Assembly: GCF_003253485.1 (NCBI RefSeq)
Contig: NZ_QKTX01000009.1
Coordinates: 1 to 64,000 of the forward strand
From: Algoriphagus aquaeductus
Lineage (GTDB): Bacteria; Bacteroidota; Bacteroidia; Cytophagales; Cyclobacteriaceae
Direction: 5' to 3'
DNA: 64,000 nucleotides
Shown: positions 34,627-44,526 of the stretch, in pieces
Layout of the letters: every line of letters begins with the position of its first letter
Position numbering within the stretch: the stretch's first letter is position 1
Translations under genes and position numbers: made by a program
Notes under the pieces: generated by a model
Told to the model about the DNA's origin: nothing
Database searches by the model: none
What the model saw: the letters and a program-made list of their open reading frames with translations, nothing else

Positions 34627-35457
34627 ATGAAAAATGCAATTCTATCCATTTTCCTTTTGGGAATTTTCTTGACTCCCCTAAGGCTCAAGGCTCAAATTTC
34701 TATTGCGCCGACCACAGTTTTCATAGACCAAAATGGTATTGGGACGATTTTCATTACCAATCCCGGGGAAACACCCCAGGAAATTAATGTCAGTTTTCTC
34801 TTTGGGTATCCCGGAAATGATGATTTGGGAAACCTGATTATGGTCTATGGGGACAGTCTGAGCGAAAAGCAATTTGGGATGGGAGACCGACTAAGGGCTT
34901 TTCCAAGGACCTTTATTCTGGCTCCTCAGCAGCAGCAGACGGTGAGACTACAGGCCAGGCCTGATCGGACTTTGGCGCCGGGCACCTATTTCACCCGAGT
35001 CAAGATCACCTCCAATGCGCAAACCGCAGATGTGGAACAAACCACCAACGAGGGCGTGTCCACTCAGGTCAACTTCAAATTTGATCAGGTCATTGCCGCA
35101 TTTCAAAAAGTGGGCGCTGTCACGACGGGGCTGGAATTTGGTCAGGTGAGCACAGAGGTAAATGAGGGTATCATCCGTGTGATCCCTGAATTTAAAGTTA
35201 CAGGCAATTCCCCCTATCTGGGAAGTGTCACCGCTACCTTGCGAAATGCTCAAAAACAAGTTTTGGCGGAGAATCAACAAACGGTCGCCCTTTATTTCTC
35301 CGGGAAAAGAGCTGTGGAATTGAAAATGCCGGATCAACTTGCTCCGGGGACTTACGAAATTGTCCTGACGTATGAAACCAAAAGATCGGATATACCATCC
35401 TCTGATTTGGTTCAAGCCTCCTTGATTAGTCAAACCGTCAATCTGACTATTCAATAA
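34627..35457 (+). CDS. PapD-like periplasmic chaperone of the fibre locus
   Basis: This 276-residue protein has a signal peptide (MKNAILSIFLLGIFLTPLRL, cleavage after KAQ). Its first domain reads like a pilus chaperone: ISIAPTTVFIDQNGIGTIFI, TNPGETPQEINVSF, then RAFPRTFILAPQQQQTVRLQ, the usual P-(R)-x-hydrophobic-x-L-x-P-x-x-x-x-T-V-R-L strand, and FTRVKITS. A second immunoglobulin-like domain follows (about residues 140-270). It should cap fibre subunits in the periplasm and hand them to the usher downstream. It starts 48 bp after the major subunit gene. Confidence 0.82.
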   Translation: MKNAILSIFLLGIFLTPLRLKAQISIAPTTVFIDQNGIGTIFITNPGETPQEINVSFLFGYPGNDDLGNLIMVYGDSLSEKQFGMGDRLRAFPRTFILAPQQQQTVRLQARPDRTLAPGTYFTRVKITSNAQTADVEQTTNEGVSTQVNFKFDQVIAAFQKVGAVTTGLEFGQVSTEVNEGIIRVIPEFKVTGNSPYLGSVTATLRNAQKQVLAENQQTVALYFSGKRAVELKMPDQLAPGTYEIVLTYETKRSDIPSSDLVQASLISQTVNLTIQ

Positions 35458-35506
35458 ATAGCCTGATGATCTTTTTCCTTTCTCATCACCCAAAGGATAA
35501 AATCTC

Positions 35507-38158
35507 TTGAGACACTTGAAATCTTCAAGGGCTTTTATTGTTGGATTTCTGTTGTTTGTTCTGGCAGGAATCTCCAACCCTGTTTTTGCACAGCAAGAGC
35601 CGGATGGAGAGGTTTTGCTCAATTTTAATTACCCTGCAGTTGGGAATGTCTACCTAAATGGGGTGTTTTTTGGTGAAGTAGCCTATTTGCCTTTGGGTGA
35701 AATATTGAGTTTACTTTTTGTCCCAAGTGAAAGGACTCCTAGCGGAAAGGGCCTGAAAGGAGCTTATCCCTCAAAAAATGACACTTGGTCCATTGATCCC
35801 GTGACGCAGGAATTGATCCTAAAAGGCAAGTCTGAATCTTTACCGGCAGATCAATACTATTTGGGTGAAATGGATCTTTTTCTCCACCCAGATTATTTCC
35901 ATCGGATCTTTGGGATCACTTTTACGGTCAATACCTACGCGTTGAGCGTAAGTATGAAATCCGATTTTACGCTTCCGATCGAGGAGCGACAAAAAAGAGA
36001 AAGTATCAGAAGACAGCTCCAACAGCGGTCAAGTCAAGCCAATGCTCAGCTTCCCCTGCTTTATGAGCGACAAAGAAAAGCATTGAGCCTGGGGGTGCTT
36101 GATTACAACATCAATTATACGACCACAGATTTGGGTAATAACCTGGGGATGAGTTTCAATACCGGTTTGGAGTTTTTGGGAGGAGACCTTCAGGGGACAT
36201 ACATCGGAAATGTCAATAGCGGTGGCTTACTCAGCAATATTTCCGGATTGCGCTGGAGGTATGTGCTTCCGGGAGGTATGAAGCCCGAGCGAAATGTCGG
36301 GTTGGCGAGTATTACAGCCGGTCAAATCACCACTACCAGTTTCACAGATGCGGCTAATTTGATAGGGGTTTCACTGACCAACAATCCGGTAATTCCCCGA
36401 CTTGACCTTGATGTCTTTGTCATCGATGGGAATACGGTGCCTGATTCTGAAGTCGAATTGCTCATAGGTGGGCAGTTGGTAGATTTTACACGCGCAGATG
36501 AAGTGGGTTATTACCGGTTCAATGCTCCCGTGACCTACGGAACTGTCCGGCTTAGCACCAGAATATATACTCCACAAGGAGAAGTAATCGTTCAGGACAG
36601 GCAGATTCAGGTGCCATTTACTTTTTTACCAAAGGGATTTGTAGGGTACAATATTCAGGCAGGGTTGCCTCAGTTTACATTTGACAGCTTGGGCACTTCT
36701 CTCGCTGCCCATGCAGATATTTCCTACGGTATCAGCAATGCGCTGACCGTAAGAGCGGGTGCGGATCAGGGGGAGATTTTTGGAGAGAAAAGCATTTACC
36801 CTGTTTTTGGACTTTCAGCAAGACTTTTTCAGCAATACCTACTCAATGTGGATGCGTTGCCGGACAGATATTATCGGGCCAATGCCAGTGTCTTTTACGC
36901 AAGCAATACGAGCATCAATGCCCAATTCACCGAGTACAATCCCAGCTCAGCATTCAATTTCAGAGGGCAAACCAGGGATGCAAATCTGAATGTGTTTTAT
37001 CCCTTTAAAATCGCGGGTAAATTTTCCGGTTTCAGGGTCACAGGAGAGCGGATTTGGTTTAATACCGGCTTGGGCGTCAACAACTACCAATTGGATTTCA
37101 ATACACAAATCCACCGCGTCATTCTGAGATTCAATTATCGGGGAGGGGCTAGAGGATTTGTCAATGATCCGGAAAACCCAGGCCAAAACCAGTTTGGGTT
37201 ATTAACCAGTTCCTTAACCTACACGTTGCCCAGAAATCAAAGCATTCCGGTCTATGTACGCGGGCTATTCCTCAGGGGACAGTTCAGGTATTCCACCTTG
37301 TTGCGACAAGGCGAATCTGTGAGTTTTCTTTTGTCCCAAACCCTGTTTAAAAAAGGTCGATTTACCTTGGGATACGATAGAGAATTGGTTCGCAACCTTT
37401 CCCAATTCCAAGTTGGATTTTTGTACGATTTCCAATCCTTGCGGACGTCTACTCAGTTTTCGAAACGAACAAAAGGCCATGTTTTTCAGCAGGGATTCAG
37501 TGGTTCGGTGGCCTATGACCCTGCAGGAGGGGTGCTGATTCCCAGTAATCGTGATCAGGTTACCCGTTCAGGTGCAACAGTCCGCCTGTTTATCGATTCC
37601 AATGAAAATGGGCTCTTTGATGAAGGGGAAGAAGTCGTGCCCGCCAAGGCGGTGAGATTGGACCGGTCTGCAAATATCCTCCTGGGCTCTGACGGAGTTC
37701 TGAGAATCACACAGCTTCAAAGCTATTGGAAGTATCGTTTGGATATTGATATCGCCGCATTGCCCAATCCCAATCTTGCTCCAAAATTGAAAAGTTTCTC
37801 CTTTGTCGCTGAACCCAACAGATTCCGCCAAATTGATATTCCCTTGTATCAAACAGGAATCATTGATGGATTCGTTCTTCTGGAAAGAAGCGGGGTACAG
37901 CAGGGTCAAGGGGGCTTGAGGTTGGAACTGCTAAGAGAGGGTGACACTGAACCGACTGAAATCATCCGAACATTCTCAGATGGAAGCTTTTATTCTTATG
38001 GTCTGATGCCAGGTAGGTACCTGCTCCGAGTGGATGCCAAGCAATTGGAGTATATGCAGGTGGAATCTGTCCCCGGGATGCTCTCCTTTGAGATCAAAGC
38101 ACTTGCGGATGGAGATTATTTGGAGGGATTGAATCTGGTGCTGGTGAAAAAGGAGTAG
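35507..38158 (+). CDS. Usher-like outer-membrane assembly protein of the fibre locus
   Basis: This 883-residue protein has no ATG before its signal peptide (AFIVGFLLFVLAGISNPVFAQ), so it starts at TTG 35507 or TTG 35516. The N-terminal part resembles a small plug or PEGA-like domain (YPAVGNVYLNGVFFGEVAYL). The long middle is strand-rich like an usher barrel with a PQGEVIVQDRQIQVPFTFLP segment; ushers carry a related turn-and-strand before the plug. The C-terminal part has SNENGLFDEGEEVVPAKAV and a carboxypeptidase-regulatory-like fold. It lies 49 bp after the chaperone gene. Together they form a chaperone-usher-like pathway; the barrel assignment is from pattern, not alignment. Confidence 0.75.
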   Translation: MRHLKSSRAFIVGFLLFVLAGISNPVFAQQEPDGEVLLNFNYPAVGNVYLNGVFFGEVAYLPLGEILSLLFVPSERTPSGKGLKGAYPSKNDTWSIDPVTQELILKGKSESLPADQYYLGEMDLFLHPDYFHRIFGITFTVNTYALSVSMKSDFTLPIEERQKRESIRRQLQQRSSQANAQLPLLYERQRKALSLGVLDYNINYTTTDLGNNLGMSFNTGLEFLGGDLQGTYIGNVNSGGLLSNISGLRWRYVLPGGMKPERNVGLASITAGQITTTSFTDAANLIGVSLTNNPVIPRLDLDVFVIDGNTVPDSEVELLIGGQLVDFTRADEVGYYRFNAPVTYGTVRLSTRIYTPQGEVIVQDRQIQVPFTFLPKGFVGYNIQAGLPQFTFDSLGTSLAAHADISYGISNALTVRAGADQGEIFGEKSIYPVFGLSARLFQQYLLNVDALPDRYYRANASVFYASNTSINAQFTEYNPSSAFNFRGQTRDANLNVFYPFKIAGKFSGFRVTGERIWFNTGLGVNNYQLDFNTQIHRVILRFNYRGGARGFVNDPENPGQNQFGLLTSSLTYTLPRNQSIPVYVRGLFLRGQFRYSTLLRQGESVSFLLSQTLFKKGRFTLGYDRELVRNLSQFQVGFLYDFQSLRTSTQFSKRTKGHVFQQGFSGSVAYDPAGGVLIPSNRDQVTRSGATVRLFIDSNENGLFDEGEEVVPAKAVRLDRSANILLGSDGVLRITQLQSYWKYRLDIDIAALPNPNLAPKLKSFSFVAEPNRFRQIDIPLYQTGIIDGFVLLERSGVQQGQGGLRLELLREGDTEPTEIIRTFSDGSFYSYGLMPGRYLLRVDAKQLEYMQVESVPGMLSFEIKALADGDYLEGLNLVLVKKE

Positions 38159-38291
38159 ATTTTCCTTTATTGTTCTCGGTTTTTCAACTTCCTTATTCAG
38201 CGTTCATCATTCGGTGTTCGATGTTGAAAAGATCAATGAATGATTCATATCTAATGCCGAACGTCGAACGCCAAACCTCAAATCTCAAATT

Positions 38292-38573
38292 TCAAACCGC
38301 CAAAAACCTCTTTGCGAGCTCTTCCCACTCTTGCTCTAAAGAGACCCCAGGCCGGGCTTCTCCCGCTCTGCGATACCAGTAGTCCGCATTCCACTGGTCT
38401 CCTTCTTTGCGGTGGAGATAGGCATGTACTCTGGCTGCTGATTTTCCTTCTAAATGATCCACTTGGTCATGGGCTTTGGTCCAGTCACCTTGGAAGTCAT
38501 GCCAAAGGGCTTTCAATTCGGGTGAAAAATCATCCGAAGGAGAAGACAGTTTTTTAAAATCGTCCAGTGTCAT
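38292..38573 (-). CDS. Small conserved soluble protein, unknown function
   Basis: This 93-residue protein has no signal or membrane segment. It has recognisable conserved-looking stretches: LKALWHDFQGDWTKAHDQVD, ARVHAYLHRKEGDQWNADYW, and YRRAGEARPGVSLEQEWEEL. The many Trp, Asp and His residues and the HRKEGD-WNADYWYRRAG core point to a genuine protein. Short proteins of this pattern are found in several phyla without assigned role. It is monocistronic. Confidence 0.7.
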   Translation of the reverse strand: MTLDDFKKLSSPSDDFSPELKALWHDFQGDWTKAHDQVDHLEGKSAARVHAYLHRKEGDQWNADYWYRRAGEARPGVSLEQEWEELAKRFLAV

Positions 38574-38942
38574 TATCAGAAGTTGAATCTGTTGATCAAA
38601 AATACTAGAACAGGAGAATTTTCAAGGTAATGGAATGGGAATAGAATTTGGGAAATCCGATGGTTTGATTTAGCTCTTGGAGAATAGCCCTGGTGGAATT
38701 TTCGTGTCTGGGATTTTTGATAGGCTGAATTTCTCCCGGCATTAGGCTATGGTTTTGATATAAACCAGCGATTAAAGTATATAGAAGGCCCTTTTTCAGC
38801 ATTGGTACTTTTGGGGTTGCTCCCAATTTTCTTTCCTGCTTTCTCCCAAATTCAAGCTTTTGAAATCAAAGTTGGCAGGTAGGCGATAAATTCTATATTT
38901 GCCCAACTATTTTCACAAACCCAAATTGAATCAACATAACAT
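38574..38942. other. Intergenic region upstream of hppA
   Basis: No gene is supported; a 73-codon minus-strand frame at 38605-38826 lacks any domain or signal pattern. The hppA promoter lies at its right end. The rest shows no clear repeat. Confidence 0.45.
38872..38901 (+). promoter_or_regulatory. Bacteroidota-type promoter of hppA
   Basis: TATATTTG at 38894-38901 matches TAnnTTTG fully. TTG at 38872-38874 lies 19 bp upstream in the -33 position. Transcription would begin near 38908, 35 nt before the ATG. Confidence 0.65.
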
Positions 38943-41159
38943 ATGGAACAAGCGCTGATTTATGTAGTCCCTGCGCTGGGACTGGTAGGCTTGCTGGCCA
39001 TGGCGATCAAATCCGCCTGGGTAAGTAAGCAAGAGACCGGAGATAAAAACATGGTCGAACTTTCCGGCTATATCGCCGATGGTGCGATGGCCTTTTTGAA
39101 AGCGGAGTGGAAGATACTTACCTACTTTGCCGTGATTGCAGGCCTTCTTCTGGCATGGTCTGGTACATTGGTCGAGACATCCAGTCCGGTAATTGCTATT
39201 TCCTTTCTAATCGGAGCTTTCTTTTCTGCATTGGCTGGATATATCGGGATGAAGATCGCTACCAAAGCCAACGTGAGAACAACCCAAGCTGCCCGAAACA
39301 GCTTGAAGCAGGCGCTAAAAGTTTCCTTTACCGGCGGTTCTGTCATGGGCCTAGGTGTAGCCGGATTGGCAGTTTTAGGGCTTGGCGCATTGTTTATCGT
39401 ATTTTACCAAGTCTATGTGGTAGCTGTAGGAGCAGGAGTAAATGGTAAAGAAATGGAGACTGCGCTGGAAGTCCTAGCCGGTTTTTCATTGGGTGCTGAG
39501 TCTATCGCGCTTTTCGCCCGAGTGGGTGGTGGTATCTACACCAAAGCAGCTGACGTAGGAGCTGACTTGGTTGGTAAAGTAGAAGCAGGTATTCCTGAGG
39601 ATGACGTGCGTAACCCGGCCACCATCGCGGACAACGTGGGTGACAACGTGGGTGATGTGGCAGGTATGGGTGCTGACTTGTTTGGCTCTTATGTTGCGAC
39701 AATTTTGGCTACCATGGTTTTGGGTCGTGAGATTGTTTCTTTGGATAATTTTGGAGGAATTGCTCCGATCTTGCTGCCCATGGTATTGGCTGGTTTGGGT
39801 ATCATTTTCTCCATCATGGGGATGGTCTTTGTAACCATCAAAGATGACAAAGGTGACGTGCAGAAAGCACTCAACATGGGTAACTGGTCTTCCATCATTT
39901 TTACCGGTATCGCTTCTTTCTTTATTGTGAGATATATGCTTCCGGAGACTTTGTCGATCAGAGGCTACGAGTTTACCAATATGGACGTGTTTTATGCTAT
40001 CATTCTTGGCTTGGTAGTAGGTACCTTGATGTCCATCATTACCGAGTATTACACTGCCATGGGTAAGAGGCCTGTTTTATCCATCATCAAGCAGAGTGCT
40101 ACCGGCCATGCGACCAATATCATCGGTGGTCTTTCTGTAGGGATGGAATCTACTGTACTTCCCATCCTCGTGTTGGCTGGGGGGATCTATGGAGCGTATG
40201 AGTTTGCTGGTCTATACGGTGTGGCTATTGCTGCTGCAGGTATGATGGCCACGACTGCGATGCAGTTGGCGATTGATGCCTTCGGACCTATCGCGGATAA
40301 TGCCGGTGGGATCGCCGAGATGAGTCAGCTTCCTGAGGAAGTTCGTGGACGTACTGATATTTTGGATGCCGTAGGTAACACTACAGCCGCTACCGGAAAG
40401 GGCTTTGCAATTGCTTCTGCAGCATTGACTTCCCTGGCGCTTTTCGCGGCTTTCGTAGGTATTGCGGGCATCGATGCGATTGATATTTACAAAGCAGACG
40501 TGCTTGCCGGCTTGTTTGTCGGAGGTATGATTCCGTTTATTTTCTCCTCCTTGGCGATTGCGGCTGTAGGTCGTGCAGCCATGGACATGGTGAATGAAGT
40601 AAGACGTCAGTTCCGCGAGATTCCGGGCATCATGGAGTACAAGGCTAAGCCTGAATACGAAAAGTGCGTTGAGATTTCCACCAAAGCTTCTATCCGTGAG
40701 ATGATCGCTCCGGGTGCGATTGCTTTGATTTCACCTTTGATTGTGGGTTTTGCCTTTGGTCCTGAGGTACTTGGCGGTATGCTTGCCGGTGTAACAGTAT
40801 CTGGAGTATTGATGGGAATGTTCCAGTCCAATGCCGGGGGTGCATGGGACAATGCCAAGAAGTCCTTTGAAAAGGGAGTAGAAATCAATGGAGAAATCTA
40901 TTACAAGAAATCCGAACCGCACAAAGCATCTGTAACCGGTGACACGGTAGGTGATCCATTCAAAGATACTTCCGGTCCATCGATGAACATTCTGATCAAA
41001 TTGATGTCCATTGTGGCCCTAGTTATTGCTCCTCATATTTCCGAAAAAGACCATTCTGCGGTAGCTGATGCAGACATGATTAAGAAGGAAGTGAAGAAAG
41101 AAATCAAGATCGTGGATGGTAAAAAGATAGAAACCGAAACGATCACTATTACCAAATAA
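38943..41159 (+). CDS. hppA: Membrane-bound proton/sodium-translocating pyrophosphatase
   Basis: This 738-residue, about 16-helix pump of the inner membrane uses PPi hydrolysis to move H+ or Na+. The PPi-binding signature is clear ([20 protein letters not shown], then [20 protein letters not shown]), as are [11 protein letters not shown] and the later [10 protein letters not shown] and [11 protein letters not shown] motifs. The residue after GNTTA is Ala ([10 protein letters not shown]), which in this family marks the K+-dependent branch; K+-independent enzymes have Lys there. Na+ versus H+ specificity cannot be decided by eye. It has a charged Lys-rich C-terminal tail, its own promoter and its own terminator. 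Confidence 0.95.
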   Translation: MEQALIYVVPALGLVGLLAMAIKSAWVSKQETGDKNMVELSGYIADGAMAFLKAEWKILTYFAVIAGLLLAWSGTLVETSSPVIAISFLIGAFFSALAGYIGMKIATKANVRTTQAARNSLKQALKVSFTGGSVMGLGVAGLAVLGLGALFIVFYQVYVVAVGAGVNGKEMETALEVLAGFSLGAESIALFARVGGGIYTKAADVGADLVGKVEAGIPEDDVRNPATIADNVGDNVGDVAGMGADLFGSYVATILATMVLGREIVSLDNFGGIAPILLPMVLAGLGIIFSIMGMVFVTIKDDKGDVQKALNMGNWSSIIFTGIASFFIVRYMLPETLSIRGYEFTNMDVFYAIILGLVVGTLMSIITEYYTAMGKRPVLSIIKQSATGHATNIIGGLSVGMESTVLPILVLAGGIYGAYEFAGLYGVAIAAAGMMATTAMQLAIDAFGPIADNAGGIAEMSQLPEEVRGRTDILDAVGNTTAATGKGFAIASAALTSLALFAAFVGIAGIDAIDIYKADVLAGLFVGGMIPFIFSSLAIAAVGRAAMDMVNEVRRQFREIPGIMEYKAKPEYEKCVEISTKASIREMIAPGAIALISPLIVGFAFGPEVLGGMLAGVTVSGVLMGMFQSNAGGAWDNAKKSFEKGVEINGEIYYKKSEPHKASVTGDTVGDPFKDTSGPSMNILIKLMSIVALVIAPHISEKDHSAVADADMIKKEVKKEIKIVDGKKIETETITITK

Positions 41160-41179
41160 TCAACCCTTCAACTCTTACT

Positions 41180-41213
41180 AAAAGCCATTCAGATTTCTGG
41201 ATGGCTTTTTTGT
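41180..41213 (+). terminator. Intrinsic terminator of hppA
   Basis: AAAAGCCAT and ATGGCTTTTTT enclose an inner CAGA/CTG pair with a short loop, and the right arm runs into six T residues. It begins 21 bases after the hppA stop. Confidence 0.8.
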
Positions 41214-41402
41214 TTAAATGACCGACAAATAATAGCAGCAAATTAAGTATTTGGTTGTGATGTGTAATTAGGTTTGAAATTAGAATTCGTTATCAGATTT
41301 TATCTGATTCCAGCCTTTTAATGGATATACCTTAATGTTGTTTTTAGAAAAACAGATTAGATTGAATTACAAAATCATTCACTTTTTCACACTACTACTA
41401 CT

Positions 41403-42410
41403 ATGAATGGCTTAAGAGATAATTTTGACTACCTAAGTTTAAAAAATCAAATCATTTCAGCGCTGGAATTCGGCAGGTCGAAGGTCAGTGTGGTGATTAA
41501 TCAGGTATTGGTAAGGACCTATTGGGAGGTAGGCAGGCACATCGTCGAGTACGAGCAAAACGGAAAGGATAGAGCGGTTTATGGTGATCAACTTTTGGAT
41601 CGACTTTCCCGTGATCTTAGCCTCGAATTTGGAAAAGGCTTTAGCAGATCGAATTTGATTTATATGAGGAAGATTTTTCTTCAATTTCCAAAAAGTGAGA
41701 CACTGTCTAACAAATTGAGTTGGAGCCATTATTTTGAAATTTTGAAGGGAGATAGTCCTTTAGAAATCAGTTTTTACGCCAAACAATGCGAGAAAGAAAA
41801 CTGGAGCGTCAGAGAACTAAAGCGACAGATGAAGAGTATGCTTTTCCACCGTTTGGCGATTTCCAAGGACAAAGAAACGATTCTTGATTTAGCAGAGAAA
41901 GGAGCTGAAATTCAATCTCCTAAGGATCTGCTCAAGGATCCTTACGTCTTCGAATTTTTAGGAATTCCGCATGGGAAGCTAGTTACGGAAGGAGAGTTGG
42001 AGCAAAGCTTGATTGATAACTTGCAACATTTTCTGTTGGAGCTGGGAAAGGGATTCGCCTTTATTGGAAGACAGTATAAAATCACGTTGGCTAACAGGCA
42101 CTTTTTTGTTGACATGGTTTTTTATCACCGGATTTTGAAATGTTTTGTTCTGATTGACCTAAAGCGTGGAGAAATCGATCATCAAGATATTGGTCAGATG
42201 AATCTTTATTTGAATTACTTCAGAAAAGAAGAAAACGTGGAAGGTGATAATGAACCTGTGGGGATCATCTTGGGAGCATATAAAGATCAGATTCTGGTAG
42301 AGTATGCCACCGAAAATATTGCAAACCAGCTTTTAGTGAGTAAATATCAAGTTTACCTCCCCGATAAAAAGGAATTGGCTCACGAACTGGAACGCCTCAT
42401 CAATCGGTAG
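41403..42410 (+). CDS. DUF1016 / PD-(D/E)XK nuclease-domain protein (YhcG family)
   Basis: This 335-residue cytosolic protein has the DUF1016 N-terminal helical domain (INQVLVRTYWEVGRHIVEYE, YGDQLLDRLSRDLS, GFSRSNLIYMRKIF, LSWSHYFEIL). Its C-terminal nuclease-like domain (about residues 175-330) has FIGRQYKITLANRHFFVDMV, then FVLIDLKRGEIDHQDIGQMN, which fits the Asp plus D-L-K core of PD-(D/E)XK enzymes. Members occur in variable regions, sometimes linked to DNA repair or defence; the role is unclear. It is monocistronic with a typical family length. Confidence 0.85.
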   Translation: MNGLRDNFDYLSLKNQIISALEFGRSKVSVVINQVLVRTYWEVGRHIVEYEQNGKDRAVYGDQLLDRLSRDLSLEFGKGFSRSNLIYMRKIFLQFPKSETLSNKLSWSHYFEILKGDSPLEISFYAKQCEKENWSVRELKRQMKSMLFHRLAISKDKETILDLAEKGAEIQSPKDLLKDPYVFEFLGIPHGKLVTEGELEQSLIDNLQHFLLELGKGFAFIGRQYKITLANRHFFVDMVFYHRILKCFVLIDLKRGEIDHQDIGQMNLYLNYFRKEENVEGDNEPVGIILGAYKDQILVEYATENIANQLLVSKYQVYLPDKKELAHELERLINR

Positions 42411-42454
42411 GAATGCAGAGTAGAATTTATTGAAGAATTATTTTATCCCCCAAA

Positions 42455-42844
42455 ATGCTCCAACTCTCTGCACTCCATCATATCGCCATTATCTGCTCGG
42501 ACTATGAGCAATCCAAAAAGTTTTACACCGAAATCCTCGGATTTCAACCGATTCAGGAAGTGCATCGTGCCGAAAGGCAATCGTACAAGTTGGACCTGGC
42601 GCTGAATGGAACCTACCTGATCGAACTCTTTTCTTTCCCAAATCCACCCAAAAGAGTATCCCGACCGGAAGCCAGTGGTCTCCGGCATTTGGCTTTTGCT
42701 GTGGAGGATATTCAAAAGGAAGTCCAAACTTTGGCTAACTTGGGTGTGGTAGCAGAGCCGATTCGTATCGATGAGACTACGGGAAAGAAATTCACCTTTT
42801 TCTCAGATCCGGATGACTTGCCTATCGAACTTTATCAATACTGA
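42455..42844 (+). CDS. VOC-family (glyoxalase-like) protein, YaeR type
   Basis: This 129-residue protein has the two beta-alpha-beta-beta-beta units of the vicinal oxygen chelate fold. The ends of the motifs match YaeR-like glyoxalase I relatives: LHHIAIICSDYEQSKKFYTE, TYLIELFSF, LRHLAFAVEDI, and LPIELYQ. Metal ligands are probably His in HHIAI, Glu in YLIEL, His in RHLAF and Glu in IELYQ. Whether it detoxifies methylglyoxal or another carbonyl is unknown. The next gene starts 2 nt after its stop, so the two are co-transcribed. Confidence 0.85.
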   Translation: MLQLSALHHIAIICSDYEQSKKFYTEILGFQPIQEVHRAERQSYKLDLALNGTYLIELFSFPNPPKRVSRPEASGLRHLAFAVEDIQKEVQTLANLGVVAEPIRIDETTGKKFTFFSDPDDLPIELYQY

Positions 42845-42846
42845 CC

Positions 42847-43269
42847 ATGGCTGAAAACAAAACCCAACCCACAGATGCTTCAGTAGATGCCTTTCTTGAA
42901 GCTACTCCATCCCAAAAAATGAAGGAAGATGCGTTCAAGTTGAAAAGAATCATGGAAGAAGTGACCGGAGAAAAAGCGGTGATGTGGGGAGATTCGATTG
43001 TGGGTTTTGGGAAATATAAGTACCACTACGAAAGCGGAAGAAAAGGCGAATTCCTCATCGCCGGATTCGCTCCCCGAAAGGCCGCGCTTTCACTTTACCT
43101 CATGGGATGCATGGAAACCAAGTTTGAGGACCTTTTTGCCAAACTTGGCAAACACAAAACAGGGGCTTCCTGCGTCTATATCAACAAGCTATCGGATGTG
43201 AATGATGGGGTCCTCCGAGAACTCATCAAACAGTCCTACGACTTCATGAAAGAGAAATATCCTGGCTGA
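42847..43269 (+). CDS. DUF1801-family protein
   Basis: This 140-residue cytosolic protein has the DUF1801 pattern: KLKRIMEEVTGEKAVMWGDS, IVGFGKYKYHYESGRKGEF, ApRKAALSLYLMG, LAKLGKHKTG-ASCVYINKL and LIKQSYDFMKE. The fold resembles a small sterol/lipid-binding or YdhG-like protein. Function is unknown. It directly follows the VOC gene (2 nt) and is probably in its transcript. Confidence 0.85.
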   Translation: MAENKTQPTDASVDAFLEATPSQKMKEDAFKLKRIMEEVTGEKAVMWGDSIVGFGKYKYHYESGRKGEFLIAGFAPRKAALSLYLMGCMETKFEDLFAKLGKHKTGASCVYINKLSDVNDGVLRELIKQSYDFMKEKYPG

Positions 43270-43477
43270 GACATAGTGCTATTTTGTGGTTGATGAAGAT
43301 TTTGAGAAAATAATGACCGTTTAAATTTTCTTTAAGCTTTTGAAAAGGGGTTCCTTAATTTCCTTCATGCTCTTCATGGTTCAAGAAATGGTAAAACGAT
43401 TTCTCTTTGCTTGTTTCTTTTCAATCAATTTTGACTGGTAATTTTTTCATCATGACCCAGTCAGATAACTTTACCCC

Positions 43478-44452
43478 ATGCGCTGGTCCATCGATTTTCC
43501 TATTCCTGATTCTCCTTTTCCCATCTCTCATCAGAGCAAGATCCTTAGCATGGGCTCCTGCTTTGCTCAGACGATCGGGCAAAAGATGAAAAATGCCAAG
43601 TTTGATATCTTGGTCAATCCCTTCGGCACGCTCTTTCATCCCCTCAATCTGGCCGATCTGCTGGATCATGCCTTATTTCAGGATCCTTTAGAGCAAGATG
43701 GTGTGCTAGCGCGTGATGGGCTTTTCCTTCACTATTCTACCCATTCGGATATAGGAGGGAAGTCCCCCGAAGAACTCACCGGAATTTATTCCCAAAAGCT
43801 AGGCCTGACCCGATCTTACCTCGAACAGGGAACCCACCTGATCCTGACCTTGGGTACGGCCTGGATTTACGAGCATGAGACGTTTGGGCGGGTTGCCAAT
43901 TGCCACAAGCAGCCACAAAAAATGTTTGAGAAAAGGCTGTCGAGCTTGGAAGAAATGGAAATGGGGCTTTGGTCTGTGCTCGATAATTTCTCCCGTGCTT
44001 TTCCCAACCTGAAAATTATCCTTACCCTCAGTCCCGTACGACATATCAAGGATGGAGTAGCTGAAAATCAACTCAGCAAAAGCCTCCTCCGAGTCCTATG
44101 TGCCAATCTGGAGCGGAGATTGAGTTCGGTTAGCTATTTCCCTGCCTATGAGATCATCATGGACGAGCTCCGGGATTACCGATTCTACAAGTCCGACCTG
44201 ATTCATCCATCCGAAGAAGCGGAGGACTATATCTGGCAAAAATGGCAGCAGGCTATTTTTCAGGAAGCCACCCGCGAGAAAGTATCCGAAATCCAAAAAG
44301 TCCAACTTGAACTTGCCCATCGCCCATTCAATCCCGACACCGAAACCCACCGAAAATTTCTCCAAAACTTACTTACCAAGCTGGAACGATTGAATGCGGA
44401 ATTTGATTTTTCAAAGGAACTTGCTGAAGTGGAGAGTCGAATTAAACAATAG
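43478..44452 (+). CDS. GSCFA-domain protein
   Basis: This 324-residue cytosolic protein is defined by the motif MGSCFAQTIGQKM near residues 25-37, matching the GSCFA family, which is related to SGNH hydrolases. Further conserved-looking parts are VNPFGTLFHPLNL, LILTLGTAWIYEH, VANCHKQPQ, IILTLSPVRHIKDG, and FPAYEIIMDELRDYRFYKSD with DLIHPSEEAEDYIW. The catalytic Ser would be the one in GSCFA, with a C-terminal Asp-x-x-His (DLIH). The substrate is unknown. It is monocistronic, 175 bp before the DUF255 gene on the same strand. Confidence 0.88.
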   Translation: MRWSIDFPIPDSPFPISHQSKILSMGSCFAQTIGQKMKNAKFDILVNPFGTLFHPLNLADLLDHALFQDPLEQDGVLARDGLFLHYSTHSDIGGKSPEELTGIYSQKLGLTRSYLEQGTHLILTLGTAWIYEHETFGRVANCHKQPQKMFEKRLSSLEEMEMGLWSVLDNFSRAFPNLKIILTLSPVRHIKDGVAENQLSKSLLRVLCANLERRLSSVSYFPAYEIIMDELRDYRFYKSDLIHPSEEAEDYIWQKWQQAIFQEATREKVSEIQKVQLELAHRPFNPDTETHRKFLQNLLTKLERLNAEFDFSKELAEVESRIKQ

Positions 44453-44526
44453 ATGCAAGAATCAAGAATCAAGACTTCAGATTTAAGATTGCAAAAAATG
44501 CACAAAACTTGAAGCTCAGGTATCCA

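Noticed and set aside
38605..38826. 73-codon minus-strand frame upstream of hppA
   Set aside because: No signal peptide, domain or conserved pattern; it lies in a promoter region.
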